Shown piece by piece: positions 13,301-25,001 of a DNA stretch of 64,000 bases (the stretch's first letter is position 1; every line of letters begins with the position of its first letter). Under the pieces are notes generated by a model. The model saw only the letters and a list, made by a program, of their open reading frames with translations, made no database searches and was not told the DNA's origin. The position numbers and the translations under genes were made by a program. Source of the DNA: Costus lasius (lineage: Eukaryota > Streptophyta > Magnoliopsida > Zingiberales > Costaceae); contig JANVAS020000231.1 of NCBI GenBank assembly GCA_027563935.2, positions 13,596,001 through 13,660,000 of the forward strand, written 5' to 3'.

Positions 13301-13890
13301 GATCCACTCATCCATCCTAGTCAGATCCACTGCCCTTGCATGCACCAAGTCCTAACTGACTTGAGTCGACCATAAGGTCAACCATGCATACGCGAGGGCT
13401 GAACAACCACAATGAGGTCTGGCAAGCGGGTGTGACCCCGGGCCTAACTCATGTGTGTTCACTAGTTGTCTCAATCAGACATCGCTACACGCCTGTCTGC
13501 AGTCGACCTGTAGCCACCACGTGCTTGCGCACAGGTGCTACCTGGTCAACCCATCAAGGCTGTCAGATAGTCTGATCAGACTTTTGGATCTAACCTAGGG
13601 GGGTGACTTCAACCCTAATAACCCGTCTAAGGGTTTAATGCAAGGCCTTAGATCTATAGTGAGTCGCGCATGTGATGTTGGTTTTTAAGAAAACATACAA
13701 TATGCGCCAACTGAAGACATAAACATATGATATGCGCCAACTTGAAAACATAAACATATGATATGCGCCAACTTGAAAACATGCGCAAGCATGAAAAACT
13801 TTCACAAACTTGTACTATCGCATGTAACATATAGATCATGTTAAAGGATCACAAAGAAAGCAAACATATTATCATGCATGATAAACCTTC
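10341..13890 (-). other. A1 leader, split by solo LTR S2
   Basis: This noncoding leader runs from the primer site (13891) to the gag start (10340), with S2 and its target duplication inside. It carries the family's leader hairpins (CCCAC/GTGGG and CCAAC/GTTGG stems) and the TTCGA-loop hairpin region (12908-12966). A sense-strand open frame of about 100 codons (12214-12516) lies in it. I see no host gene. Confidence 0.85.
10556..12246 (-). mobile_element. S2: solo LTR of family A
   Basis: It is a 1,691-bp LTR beginning TGAAGAGTCCCC and ending CCCCCAACA on the plus strand. The 5-bp duplication AGATG flanks it at 10551-10555 and 12247-12251. Removing it restores a leader collinear with those of A2, A5 and A6. 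Its U5 end resembles that of A5, suggesting a donor of the same subgroup. It has no internal domain, so it is a recombination product. Confidence 0.95.
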
Positions 13891-13902
13891 GCTCTGATAC
13901 CA
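13891..13902 (-). promoter_or_regulatory. A1 primer-binding site
   Basis: On the sense strand it is TGGTATCAGAGC, the plant initiator-Met-tRNA primer site, two bases from the 5' LTR. Confidence 0.95.
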
Positions 13903-13904
13903 AT

Positions 13905-15592
13905 TGAAGGTCCCCTAGACAAGGGGGCGAAACCCTAATAGGAGGCGCAACAAAAACTTCTAGCGGAATCTAGGGTTTCTAATAGATCGCATAGCATATA
14001 ATATGATCAACTTTCAATGAGAAGCGATACTCACCATTGCCATCACTTGGATGGTGTCTTGGAGGCAAAGGCGCAAGCGAACCTTCTCCTAAGTCTCGCA
14101 CACAAGATGATCAATGCGCTTCTTCCTTGGTGTTCCTTGTGCTAGCAAGGTTCCAAGGTTGTCTTGCCGAATGGAAAGGAAAAGAGAGATCCTTGCTTGG
14201 TCGAATGTTTCCTCTTGTCGTCCACTTCTTCACCCACGAGAGTGCAAGAGACGAATGCTCAAGCCGGCGTCAAGAGAGCAAGAGACGAGAATAGTATTCT
14301 CTTGGCGTGAACGTGAGATGTGGTCACGTTAAGAGATGTGCTATCTAAAAATAGCATCCCATTTCTTCACTTGCGACCATATATCACCCCAATCGCCAAT
14401 GCCTCTTATCACTTGAACCATGCGCTCAACCAATGAGCTGGTTCAAATCCATTTGGTTCAATAACCAAATAAACCAAGCAATCAGTCCAGACCATAATAA
14501 AACCTTAAGGCTCTTAATCTGACCGTCGATCTCTTGATGCTTCTGATCTGACCAATCTAGCATCCATTCTCTCGATCGAAGCTTACCGATCTCAAGCCCT
14601 AATCAATCAAACATGATCAGACCAGATCTCACTCACAATCAGAGATTAAATCCCTTTAAACTGAACTCGAACAATTCAGTCCACACGATCTGACTTAAGT
14701 AAGCCATATCATCAAATTGTGCGACCCTGAGGGTTTCCTTTAAATGTCGGTAACGATAACTCAAGTTTATCACGATCAGTGAGGGGTATCTAGCAACACA
14801 TCACTGTCTCCCGATATAAAGGAAATAGTCTTCCAAGACTACACCCAAACCATAGCACAAGTGTGAATCCACATCACTAGGCATATATGTTTCCTTTGCC
14901 ACTGGATGTTCTTATTGGACAAGCGTGTCAAGCTTGTAGCTCCAATATGATGAGCATGATTAGATCAGATGAACACAGTCACCTGGGTATGGCCATACTC
15001 TTTTCTCAATCATCTCATCCAGGGGGCCCCTTTAGAACATCACACTCCTTAAACAAGGAGACGGCAATCCTATGTCTATCACTAGTGCCCTAACCTGACT
15101 CAAGCTCATTATCCAAGATAGTCTATAATCATTATGTTTCAAATGATATTGAACTACCTCAAAACAATGACAATCATCATTTAGAAAACACAAGTGATCT
15201 CAAGTCAGAGGAAATGTGCCACTTGTCATATTCAAGGATTATTCACATTGTGACAAACAATTGAATATCCTAGTAGGGTCTGTCCAGTACATCCAATGTA
15301 CCCATGAGTCTACATCTTATTTCATGCTCGAAGCATCCTATAAGACTAGAACACATATTAGTCTTAACCATATCAAGGCTGTCTCATGTTCACCAAGATA
15401 CATCGACTAAGGACTTAACTGCATGTCAGCCCAGCTGAACAGCATTGAGACATTATTCAGAAGAACATATATTGCAGCAGACAATGTAGCTAACTGAATA
15501 ACAACCATGCCTTTATAAACATAAATGTTTATTACACGATACTGTTACAATCCCAAGGCCTCAAACATTAGGCTTAAGGGTATACCCCAACA
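13905..15592 (-). repeat. A1 5' LTR
   Basis: It is 1,688 bp and partner of 4751-6438. It contains a sense TTTATATCGG TATA-like site and a hairpin with GAACC/GGTTC outer and GCTCA/TGAGC inner stems. The target duplication AGGTT follows at 15593-15597. Confidence 0.96.
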
Positions 15593-17274
15593 AGGTTCGG
15601 CCAATGCCATGGTCTTCCTCCAAGGAAGGTGCGCCACCATGCAAGGGGACAAAACCTTTTTCGCCACCAAGCAACCAAGCACCAGCTTGCATGCGCCACC
15701 TTGCATGCTTGCGCCATCAAGCAAGATGCGAGCATCAAGGTCCAAGAAGGAGCAAGAGGCGGTTAGGGGAGAATGGCAAGTGTTGACAATTAGGGCATGA
15801 TTCTAGGAGATTATCCAATCAAATATGTTGATTAAATCTCCACTCCCATATGCGCCTAAGACTTGCCAAAGCAAGCATCAGCCATATGCGCCCATATCAT
15901 GCCATATGAGGCATTAATCCCATCCATGCGCCTAGACCTAGTCAAGGCAATATGATGGATTGCCTAATGTGGCTTGGGCGCAAGTCCTAATCCAATTAGG
16001 ACTCTAATTATGTTAATAATCAGCCCACAATTGTCAAACACAATCCAATCAATTATCTTGTGTGATTTAATCAAATCCAATTTGATTTAATCACCTAGGA
16101 GATACCAAACAAGGCATAGGCGCAAATTCTAGTCCAACTAGAATCCCATATGCGCCTATCCCATTAATTCATCCCCATTATACCCTTCAAGCCTCTTAGC
16201 CCTTCAATACAACTTATTAGCAAGCCCAACTAAGCAATGGGCCAAGCCCAAAGTCCATTATGCATGTTAACCAAGCTATTGGATCCAATCCAATTTAACC
16301 CATGGTTAAATGAGGCTAACCATGGTTAATTTGATTGATATGCGAAAAACGGAAGTTGGCCCAAATAAGTTTCTTCCATCTCATCAGGCCCATTGGCGCT
16401 GATGAAATCTCCCAAATAGATCAGAGTTTATCCAATAACTCGATCTAAAGGCTACCCGATCAATATGAAAACTCGAGTATCAAGGTGTGCGACCCTGTAG
16501 GTTCCTCTAACGCTAGCAGTGCTGACCAAAGGTCATCACAAGCAGTGAGTGGCACCTAGCAGTGCATCGCTGCTACCCAGGTTATTGGAATGGATATCGA
16601 CATCGACATCCCCATCATCGCAACTAGGTACAGATGCATTACAGTCTCTTTGCCGTACTGATATCCGATTGGACAAGTGTGTCACCACTTGTTTTCATCC
16701 AATCACATGGCTATGACTAGAACAGGTTCTCACCTGGGTATGGCCATACACTCTCAGTCATAGAACCATAAGGGAGCTCCATGGATATCATACTTCCCAA
16801 AGGAAGGGGCAAATCATATGTCTGTCCATTGACCTTCTCATATGGGTCGTGACATGCTCAATGACAACCGTTATGACCTCCCAACTACGGCAAGGTGTTA
16901 GGTTGCATCAAAGCAAGTCCCTAACCATATAGAATGGTCAATGACCTCAAGTCAAGGGATCAATGCATCTCCTGTCACTTGTGAGGATAACTCATGACAC
17001 CAAGTCATAGCCTCACAGCGGGTCTGTCCAGTATATCCTCCAATGATATACCCATGTGTCTGCGTTAGCACCCCATATCCACTCAGGTACATCGACTGGG
17101 GACTATAGTTCGAGCACAGATCCAATCTGTCTCCAGGGACATTATCATGTAAGTACACAATCGCAGGTGTAGACAAACAATGATAACGACAATGCCAGAA
17201 AGATATATATTAATATCAGAGTCAAGTAGTACAAAGATGGACCAAAACTAGGTCCTAGGGCATATACACCAACA

Positions 17275-18453
17275 TGAACGCCTAGGGTAGTGATGGGCCG
17301 CAGGCGCGGGCCGTTGATCAGGACGAGGCTTGTGGTACTCGGGTCGAGGGTGGGCGTGAGAAGGTCCACCCAAAGGATGGCGCCTAGGGGGTCCAGACTC
17401 GCTGCGCCTAGCCACAGCCCTAAGATCATGCTCAATATCGCGAGTGCGCTGGAAGGTTTGGTCGAAGGTCTCTGAGCTATATGTGGGCAGGGCGCGTCGG
17501 ATGTCCGCGCGGAGACCATTCCTAAACTTCGACAAGACTAACTCGGGGTCCTCCTGTAAGTTACACAGGAGTTGTAGCGTCTCAAAGGTGAGACGATACT
17601 CCTCGACGGTACCCGATCCCTGGTTTAGGCTACTATACTGATCAAGGAGGCACTGCCTATAGGAGGGGGGTACATATCGCTCATAGAGGCGATACCTCAT
17701 TTCTTCCCAAGTGGTGAAGGGAGGAAGGACTTGCTACGAATTTTGGCGCTCCACGTTTCCCCAATGCAAACGCACAGGGCCTTCGGGCAAGGTGCGCACA
17801 AACCTAACACGTGCGTCGGGATGCAAGTTACTAAGGTCAAAGTAGGAATCGACAGAAGTGACCCAATCGAGGAATTGTGATGGGTCAAGACCGCCCGCAA
17901 AGGGCGCGGGGGTGTGCCTAATGAAGCGGTGGATATCGTCCTCCAAGCGAGGGCGCTTGACAAGGTGTCGGGTCAGGGCTCTTTGCCAGGCCCAAGCGTG
18001 GCCAAAGTGACCATTAGATTGGGGCCCTTGTGTGGCCCACACGTCATCCTCATCCAAGGGCTCGTATCCATAACCGAGGTCCCCCTGGGCCTCATGAGGC
18101 CGCAGGTGGCCGGACTCATCCTCAAAGACTCGTGGCCGCGGGGGCGCGGTCATTGGGGGGAACTCTCTAGTAGGTGGGATTGGGTTTGCGGACGGAGATG
18201 GGTTAACCAGGTTCGAGCACCTATGCTCTGATGGCTCAGGGCGACTTGTGAGGGTATGAATCCCAGCCATAATTTGCTGAAACATCACGCTTGTATTCCC
18301 TTCGTGGGATTCCAAGCGCGCGGACAGCGCATCCAACTTGGCATCTATGCGCACTTCAAGCGCAGCCAACGATTCTAAATGGGTTCTACTCCCTTCCGAG
18401 GGTTGGGCCGACACTTGAGTTTTAGGGATGGTTTCCGGATATTGGGACGACAT
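17275..18453 (-). pseudogene. C: Ty3/gypsy gag, truncated by B
   Basis: This is a gypsy-type capsid protein gene. Residues 1-240 run from the Met codon at 18453, with a charged N-terminal region, then a DPSQFLDWV segment and a VRFVRTLPEG segment typical of plant Ty3/gypsy gag. An in-frame TAG (17734-17736, probably from CAG) then interrupts it. The frame is otherwise open for about 150 further residues, with RYVPPSYRQ, GTVEEYRLTFE and FRNGLRADIRR, the capsid C-terminal part of the retrotransposon gag family. It ends abruptly at 17274, where the LTR of B begins; protease and pol of this element are absent. Its leader lies across A3, at 18454-18464 and 36717-36840. The exact gypsy clade is not certain. 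Confidence 0.85.
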
Positions 18454-18469
18454 AACTTGTGACCGTGTA

Positions 18470-19397
18470 TGTTGGGATATGCCCTTAAGACTAATGTTTG
18501 AGGTCTTGGGATTGTAACAGTATCATGTAATAAACTGTTATGTTTATAAAGGCATGGTTGTTATTCAGTTAAGCTACATTGTCTGCTGCAATATATGTTC
18601 TTCTGAATAATGTCTCAAAGTTGTTCAGCTAGGCTGACATGCAGTTAAGTCCTTAGTCGAGATATCTTGGTGAACTTGAGACAGCCTTGATATGCTTGAG
18701 ACTAATATGTGTTCTAATCTTATAGGATGCTTCGAGCATGGAATAAGATGTAGACTCATGGGTACATTGGATGTACTGGACAGACCCTACTAGGATATTC
18801 AATTGCTTGTCACAATGTGAATAATCCTTGTTTGCTACAAGTGGCACATCTCCTCTGACTTGAGATCACTTGTGTTTCTAAATGATGATTGTCATTGTTT
18901 TGAGGTAGTTCAATATCATTTGAAAGATAATGGTCATAGACTATCTTGGATAATGATCATGAGTCAGGTTAGGGCACTAGTGATAGATATAGGATTGCCG
19001 TCTCCTTGTTTAAGGAGTGTGGTGTTCTAAAGGGGCCCCCCCGGCTGAGATGATTGAGAAAGTGTATGGCCATACCCAGGTGACTGTGTTCATCTGGTCT
19101 AATCATGCTCATCATATTGAAGCTACAAGCTTGACACGCTTGTCCAATAAGAACATCCAGTGGCAAAGGAAATATGTATGCCTAGTGAAGCCTAGTGAAA
19201 AGGATTCACACTTGAGCTGTGTTTTGGGTGTAGTCTTGGAAGACTCTTTCCTTTATATCGGGAGACAGTGATGTGTTGCTAGATACCCCTCACTGATCGT
19301 GATAACGTAAGTTATCGTTACCGACATTTAAAGGAAACCCTCAGGGTCGCACAATTTGATGATATGGCTTACTTAAGTCAGATCGTGTGGACAGAAT
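18470..19397 (+). repeat. A3 5' LTR, first part
   Basis: These are the first 928 bp of the LTR, beginning TGTTGGGATATGCCC and including the TATA-like CTTTATATCG at 19251-19260. It is interrupted by A2, whose target duplication AGAAT covers 19393-19397. It continues at 28512. Confidence 0.96.
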
Positions 19398-21077
19398 TGA
19401 AAGATCCCCTAGAATAAGGGGAGGTAAAACCCTACAGGCGCATATGGAGATATAGATGCAGCGGAAAAAGGGTTTCAATGATCTTTGCATGCATTATGAT
19501 TAGCTTATAAAATCAGCATGAATAAAACGATTCATACCATAGCCATTTCTAGATGGCGCCTTGGAAGAAAAATCGCAAATGCCACTTCTCCAAAGTCTCG
19601 CACACAAGAGGATGATGGCAAACTCTTTGTTGCTCCTTGTGCTAGCAAGGCTACAAAGTGTCCTTGATCGAATGGAAAGGATGAGAGATCTCCTTGGCGA
19701 AAACTTCCTTGTCGTCTTAGCTTCTCCTCCACGCGAGAATGCCTCAAGACCCTCTAGCCAAGCGCGGCGACAAGGTGTGAATGAAGCGAGAGAGATGTGT
19801 CCACGCTTAGGAGTCGTGGTTTCTAAAAATAGAAAACCACTCCCACGTTCATGCTCTCATGCGACTTCGGTTTTACCCAAGCGCAAACTTCTCTTCACTT
19901 TGAACCATGCGCTCATTCATGAGCCGGTTCATCACGGTTTGGTCCAAGACAATTATCCCAAGCAATATGGTCTAGATCTTAATTAAACCCTAAGGCTTCA
20001 GATCTAACCGTCGATCTCTTTGATGCTCTTGATCTGACCGATCTAGCATCCATTCTCTCGATCGAAGCTTACCGATCTCAAGCCCTAATCAATCAAACAT
20101 GATCAGACCAGATCTCACTTACAATCAGAGATTAAATCCCTTTAAACTGAACCTGAACAATTCAGTCCACACGATCTGACTTAAGTAAGCCATATCATTA
20201 AATTGTGCGACCCTGAGGGTTTCCTCTAAATGTCGGTAACGATAATTCTCATTATCACGATCAGTGAGGGGTATCTAGCAACACATCACTGTCTCCCGAT
20301 ATAAAGGAAAGAGTCTTCCAAGACTACACCCAAACCACAGCACAAGTGTGAATCAACTCACAAGGCATGCATATTTCCTTTACCACTGGACGTTCTTATT
20401 GGACAAGCATGTCAAGCTTGTAACTCCAATATGATGAGCATGATTAGAACAGATGAACACTGTCACCTGGGTATGGCCATACTCTTTTCTCAATCATCTC
20501 ATCCAGGGGGCCCCTTTAGAACATCACACTCCTTAAACAAGGAGACGGCAATCCTATGTCTATCACTAGTGCCCTAACCTGATTCAAGCTCACCATCCAA
20601 GATAGTCTATAATCATTATGTTTCAAATGATATTGAACTACCTCAAAACAATGACAATCATCATTTAGAAAACACAAGTGATCTCAAGTCAGAGGAAATG
20701 TGCCACTTGTCATACTCAAGGAATATTCACATTGTGACAAACAATTGAACATCCTAGTAGGGTCTGTCCAGTACATCCCATGTACCCATGAGTCTACATC
20801 TTATTCCATGCTCGAAGCATCCTATAAGATTAGAACACATATTAGTCTCAATCATATCAAGGCTGTCTCATGTTCACCAAGATATCTCGACTAAGGACTT
20901 AACAGCATGTCAGCCTAGCTGAACAGCTTTGAGACATTATTCAGAAGAACATATATTGCAGCAGACAATGTAGCTAACTGAATAACAACCATGCCTTTAT
21001 AAACTTAAGAGTTTATTACATGATACAGATACATTCCCATAGGCCTCAAACATTAGCCTTAAGGGCATACCCCAACA
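19398..21077 (-). repeat. A2 3' LTR
   Basis: It is 1,680 bp, beginning TGAAAGATCCCC and ending CCCCAACA on the plus strand. It nearly equals 26826-28506; it lacks one C of the partner near 19950 and carries T instead of C near 20189. Confidence 0.96.
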
Positions 21078-21088
21078 ATCTCCCACTT
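21078..21088 (-). promoter_or_regulatory. A2 polypurine tract
   Basis: AAGTGGGAGAT on the sense strand, directly beside the 3' LTR; plus-strand primer of the element. Confidence 0.85.
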
Positions 21089-21097
21089 GCACTTAAT

Positions 21098-24000
21098 CTA
21101 ATGGTTGAGAAATCTCAAACCCATATTATTACAGTGCTTCTCATGCTTCTGCTGCGCCAGAGGCTTAGTAAGCGGGTCTGCCAGATTGTCATCTGTATGA
21201 ACCTTGCAGATTTTGATCTCGCCACGATCTATGATCTCCCTGATCAAATGAAACCGTCTCTGTATGTGCTTGGACTTCTGGTGCGACCGTGGTTCCTTTG
21301 CTTGTGCGATTGCTCCAGTGTTATCACAGAAGATAACCAAAGGATCTGCACTCGAAGGAACAACACCAAGCTCTCTCACGAACTTACGAATCCAAACTGC
21401 CTCCTTGGATGCTTCCGAGGCTGCAACATACTCGGCTTCTGTTGTGGAATCAGCAACAGTTGACTGTTTGAAACTCTTCCACACCACTGCACCTCCATTC
21501 AAGCTAAAAACATAGCCTGATTGCGATCGGAAATCATCCTGGTCCGACTGGAACGAAGCGTCAGTATATCCCTCTATACTGAGTTCTTCCTGACCACCAT
21601 AAATCAAGAACATATCTTTGGTCCTCCGCAGATATTTTAAAATGTTCTTGACTGCAATCCAGTGCGCCATACCTGGATTACTCTGGTAACGACTGGTCAC
21701 GCTTAACCCGTAAGCGACGTCTGGGCGAGTACACAACATCGCATACATAATGGATCCAATAGCCGAAGCATAAGGCGTATTGTTCATTTCATCTTTCTCA
21801 GTCTGTGTTTGTGGACACTGACTCTTCGAAAGATTCAGACCATGTCTGACTGGAAGATATCCTCGTTTAGAATTCTCTAAATGAAATCTCTCCAGGACCT
21901 TATCGATGTAAGTACTCTGGCACAGCCCGAGAAGCCTCTTAGATCTATCCCTGTAGATCTTCACACCTAATACATAGGCTGCTTCTCCTAAATCTTTCAT
22001 CTGGAAACATTTCCTCAGCCATGCCTTCACAGCATGCATTTCAGGAATGTCATTTCCAATGATCAAGATGTCATCGACGTAGAGGACTAGGAAAGTAATC
22101 ACGCTCCCACTAAACCTCTTATATACACACGGGTCATCCTCGTTCTTGATGAAACCAAATTCACTGATTGATTCATCAAAACGAATATTCCAGCTTCTAG
22201 ATGCTTGCTTAAGTCCATAAATGGACTTCTTTAACTTGCATATCTTATGACGATCTGATGGATTAGTGAAACCTTCTGGTTGTGTCATGTACACATCCTC
22301 ATCCAGATTTCCATTCAGGAAAGCTGTTTTCACATCCATCTGCCAGATCTCATAATCATAATATGCAGCTATCGCGAAAAGAATCCGAATAGACTTAAAC
22401 ATGGCTACAGGTGAGAAAGTTTCATCATAATCTATCCCGTAGATTTGTTTGAAACCTTTCGCAACTAGCCTGCCTTTATAGGTAACGTAGCCTGCCTTTA
22501 TAGGTAACTACGTTACCATCCATGTCAATCTTCTTCTTGAAGATCCATTTACAGCCTATAGGGATAACTCCCGGAGGCGGATCAACCAAATCCCAAACTT
22601 GGTTATCTGACATGGAGTCCATCTCGGTGCGCATAGCTTCAAGCCATCTCGCTGACTCCGGTCCACTGACCGCATCCGCATAAGTGAGGGGTTCATCATG
22701 ATCAATGATGTAGACTCCGTCATAGCGCTCAGGCTGTCGACGGATCCTTCCCGATCTTCGCGGTTCCCGTGATATCTGAGCCTCAGGTTGTTCAATAACC
22801 TGTTCTACCGGCTCAGGCTCATCCAATTCTGCTTGGTCACTTTGCCCTACTTCTGGATTCTCATCCAGCTTTATTTCTCTCCCACTGGCCTCTTGCAGAA
22901 GAAACTCCTTCTCAAGAAATATGGCCGTCCGAGCAACAAAAACCTTGTTCTCCTTGGGATCGTAGAAATAATAACCCTTAGTTTCCTTAGGGTAACCGAC
23001 AAAGATACATTTGTCAGATCTGCTCTCTAGTTTCCCAGAGGCGAGCTTTTTGACATAAGCCTCGCAGCCCCAGATCCTGATAAATGTCAAGCTTGGCTGT
23101 TTCCCATACCATAACTCATATGGCGTCTTAGAAACTGCCTTGGATGGCACTCGGTTTAGTACCTTTGCAGCTGTTTCCAGCGCAAAACCCCAAAAGGAGT
23201 ATGGAAGAGTAGCCTGACTCATCATAGAACGAACCATATCTAGTAATGTTCTATTTCTCCTTTCGGACACACCATTCCATTGCGGTGTTCCTGGTGGAGT
23301 GAGCTGTGAGATAATCCCACACTCCTTTAGATAGTCAGTAAACGCATGACTTAGGTATTCACCACCTCGATCTGAGCGAAGTGTTTTGATATTACGGCCT
23401 AGCTGATTTTGTACTTCATTCTTGAACTCTTTGAACTTGTCAAAAGATTCACTCTTATGTCTCATCAGATAGACATAGCCATACCTACTGAAATCATCAG
23501 TAAAGGTAATGAAGTACTGATAGCCACCTCTGGCATGTTTACTGAATGGCCCACACACATCACTGTGTATAAGGTCAAGTAAACCTGAAGCCCTTTGACC
23601 TTTGTGAGGAAAAGGTGACTTCGTCATTTTACCCATTAAACAAGCCTTGCATGTATCAATTTCCTTGTAGGAGAATGATCCCAGCAGTCCATGATGATGC
23701 AACCGCTTAATGCGTTTCTCGTTAATATGGCCTAAACGACTATGCCATAGCAAGGTGCTGTCATCAGCATACTTGGCTTTCTTAATATCAATTTGCTGTA
23801 TCGAACATTCCATGTCCAACATGTATAACCCATTGTTAATTGAACCAGTTGCATAAACAATATTATCTAAAGATAAAACACACTTTGAAATATTGCATTC
23901 AAAGGAAAATCCCTTCCTGACAAGAGCAGGAATGGAGATAATATTTTTAGTAATACTGGGAACAAAGTAACAATTGTCTAGTTCCAATACAATTCCAGAT

Positions 24001-25001
24001 GGTAAAGAAATGAAGTAGTCTCCTACAGCAACAGCAGCAACCCGTGCCCCGTTTCCAACGCGTAGGTCCACCTCATGCTGTCCCACCTGCCTTCTTCTCT
24101 TGAGTTCCTGCACATTTGAACAAATGTGAACTCCACATGCAGTGTCCAACACCCATGATATAGAAGAAGAAAACATGACCTCAGTCACGAATATACCTGA
24201 GCCAGAAGCAAAGCTTCCCCTCTTGTCTCCTTGGAGCACTTTACAGTCCTTTTTCCAGTGACCCAGCTGGCCACAGTGGAAACACCTGTATTCCTTGGAC
24301 CGCTTCACCTTCTGCTTCAGAGCCTTACTGTAATTCTTGACCGGGGCCTTGCCCTTCTTCCCCTTCTTCTTGTTCCTAGAAGGAACCATCAAGACAGAGG
24401 TTGAAGGCTTACCCTTCAGAGTCTCCTCAGTGGTCAAGAGCATATTCAACAGCTCTGCCGGCGTACAATCGATTTTGTTCATATTAAAGTTAATAATGAA
24501 CGCGTCGAATGATGGCGGGAGAGACTGCAGAATAATGTCCACAGCAAGCTCCTGGTTGATGGTGTGCCCCAGTTTCTCCAGAGCCTCCTTGTGCCCAATC
24601 ATCTTGAGCACGTGAGCTCCCACTGGGCTCCCTTCAGCCAGTTTGCTCTGAAAGAAGAGCTTCGTCAAATTGTAGCGCTCAGTCCTTGCCTGTGCAGCAT
24701 ACAGCATCTTGAGGTTCGCTATAATCTCTATAGCCGACATGTCCTCATGCTGACGCTGCAGCGGTGGCGTCATAGATGCTAGCATCAGGCAAGCGACATC
24801 AATGCTATCATTGACGTGCTTTTCATAGGCTTCCCGAACCGCCCTTGCGGCGTTCGGAGCGGGCTGCGGCGGTATCGCCGTCTCGAGGACATACAGTTTC
24901 CTCTCTGCCTTAAGAACGATCTTAAGGTGTCCAAACCAGTCAGAGAAGTTCGGCCCAGCAAACTTCTCCCTTTCCAGTAGGGATCGCACATTGAAGTTCA
25001 T
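21098..25001 (-). pseudogene. A2 copia gag-pol polyprotein, frameshifted by a 22-bp duplication
   Basis: It starts at the Met codon at 25001. The first 841-codon segment holds gag, the knuckle (CFHCGQLGHWKKDC), protease DTA, integrase (HSD, SDRGGEY, SERRNR) and the beginning of RT. At 22487-22508 the preceding 21 bases plus one extra G are repeated. The 22-base gain shifts the frame just after the TYKGRL residues of RT. The remainder (21098-22402, 434 codons) is open in the shifted frame and includes the RT catalytic region (LYVDDILI) and RNase H through the normal end. Apart from this one lesion the sequence looks undamaged, fitting its near-identical LTRs. The element would need proteins from a sister copy to move. 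Confidence 0.96.

Larger units (their letters stand above)
4751..15592 (-). mobile_element. A1: full-length family A copia element carrying S2
   Basis: This is a complete Ty1/copia element on the minus strand: 3' LTR (4751-6438), polypurine tract, polyprotein, leader, primer site, 5' LTR (13905-15592). It is flanked by AGGTT at 4746-4750 and 15593-15597. A solo LTR (S2) sits in its leader. The LTR pair differs at about 10 positions in 1,688 by eye, and the polyprotein has several stops. It is therefore an older member than A2, A5 and A6 and cannot make its own proteins. Confidence 0.96.
4719..17274 (-). repeat. B 5' LTR, split by A1 (4719-4750 and 15598-17274)
   Basis: The main piece ends on the plus strand with ACACCAACA at 17274, so the sense LTR starts TGTTGGTGTATATGCCC, like family A. 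Shared LTR blocks include the GTGCGACCCTG zone (16485), the 'gattggacaagtgtgtca' zone (16671), 'cacctgggtatggccatac' (16731) and 'gggtctgtccagtat' (17020). A1 entered about 30 bases inside the 3' end of this LTR with target duplication AGGTT. The two pieces together give about 1.7 kb, matching family A. The outer edge interrupts the gypsy gag of element C. I could not pair its 5-bp flank (TGAAC, 17275-17279) with another copy, because the other end of B is missing. Confidence 0.75.

Noticed and set aside
17275..17279. TGAAC as target duplication of B
   Set aside because: No paired copy could be found; the other end of B is missing, so it is untestable here.
21020..21463. 147-codon plus-strand frames opposite the RNase H region (also near 47180 and 50846)
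   Set aside because: Antisense shadows of the polyprotein plus LTR; no independent features.
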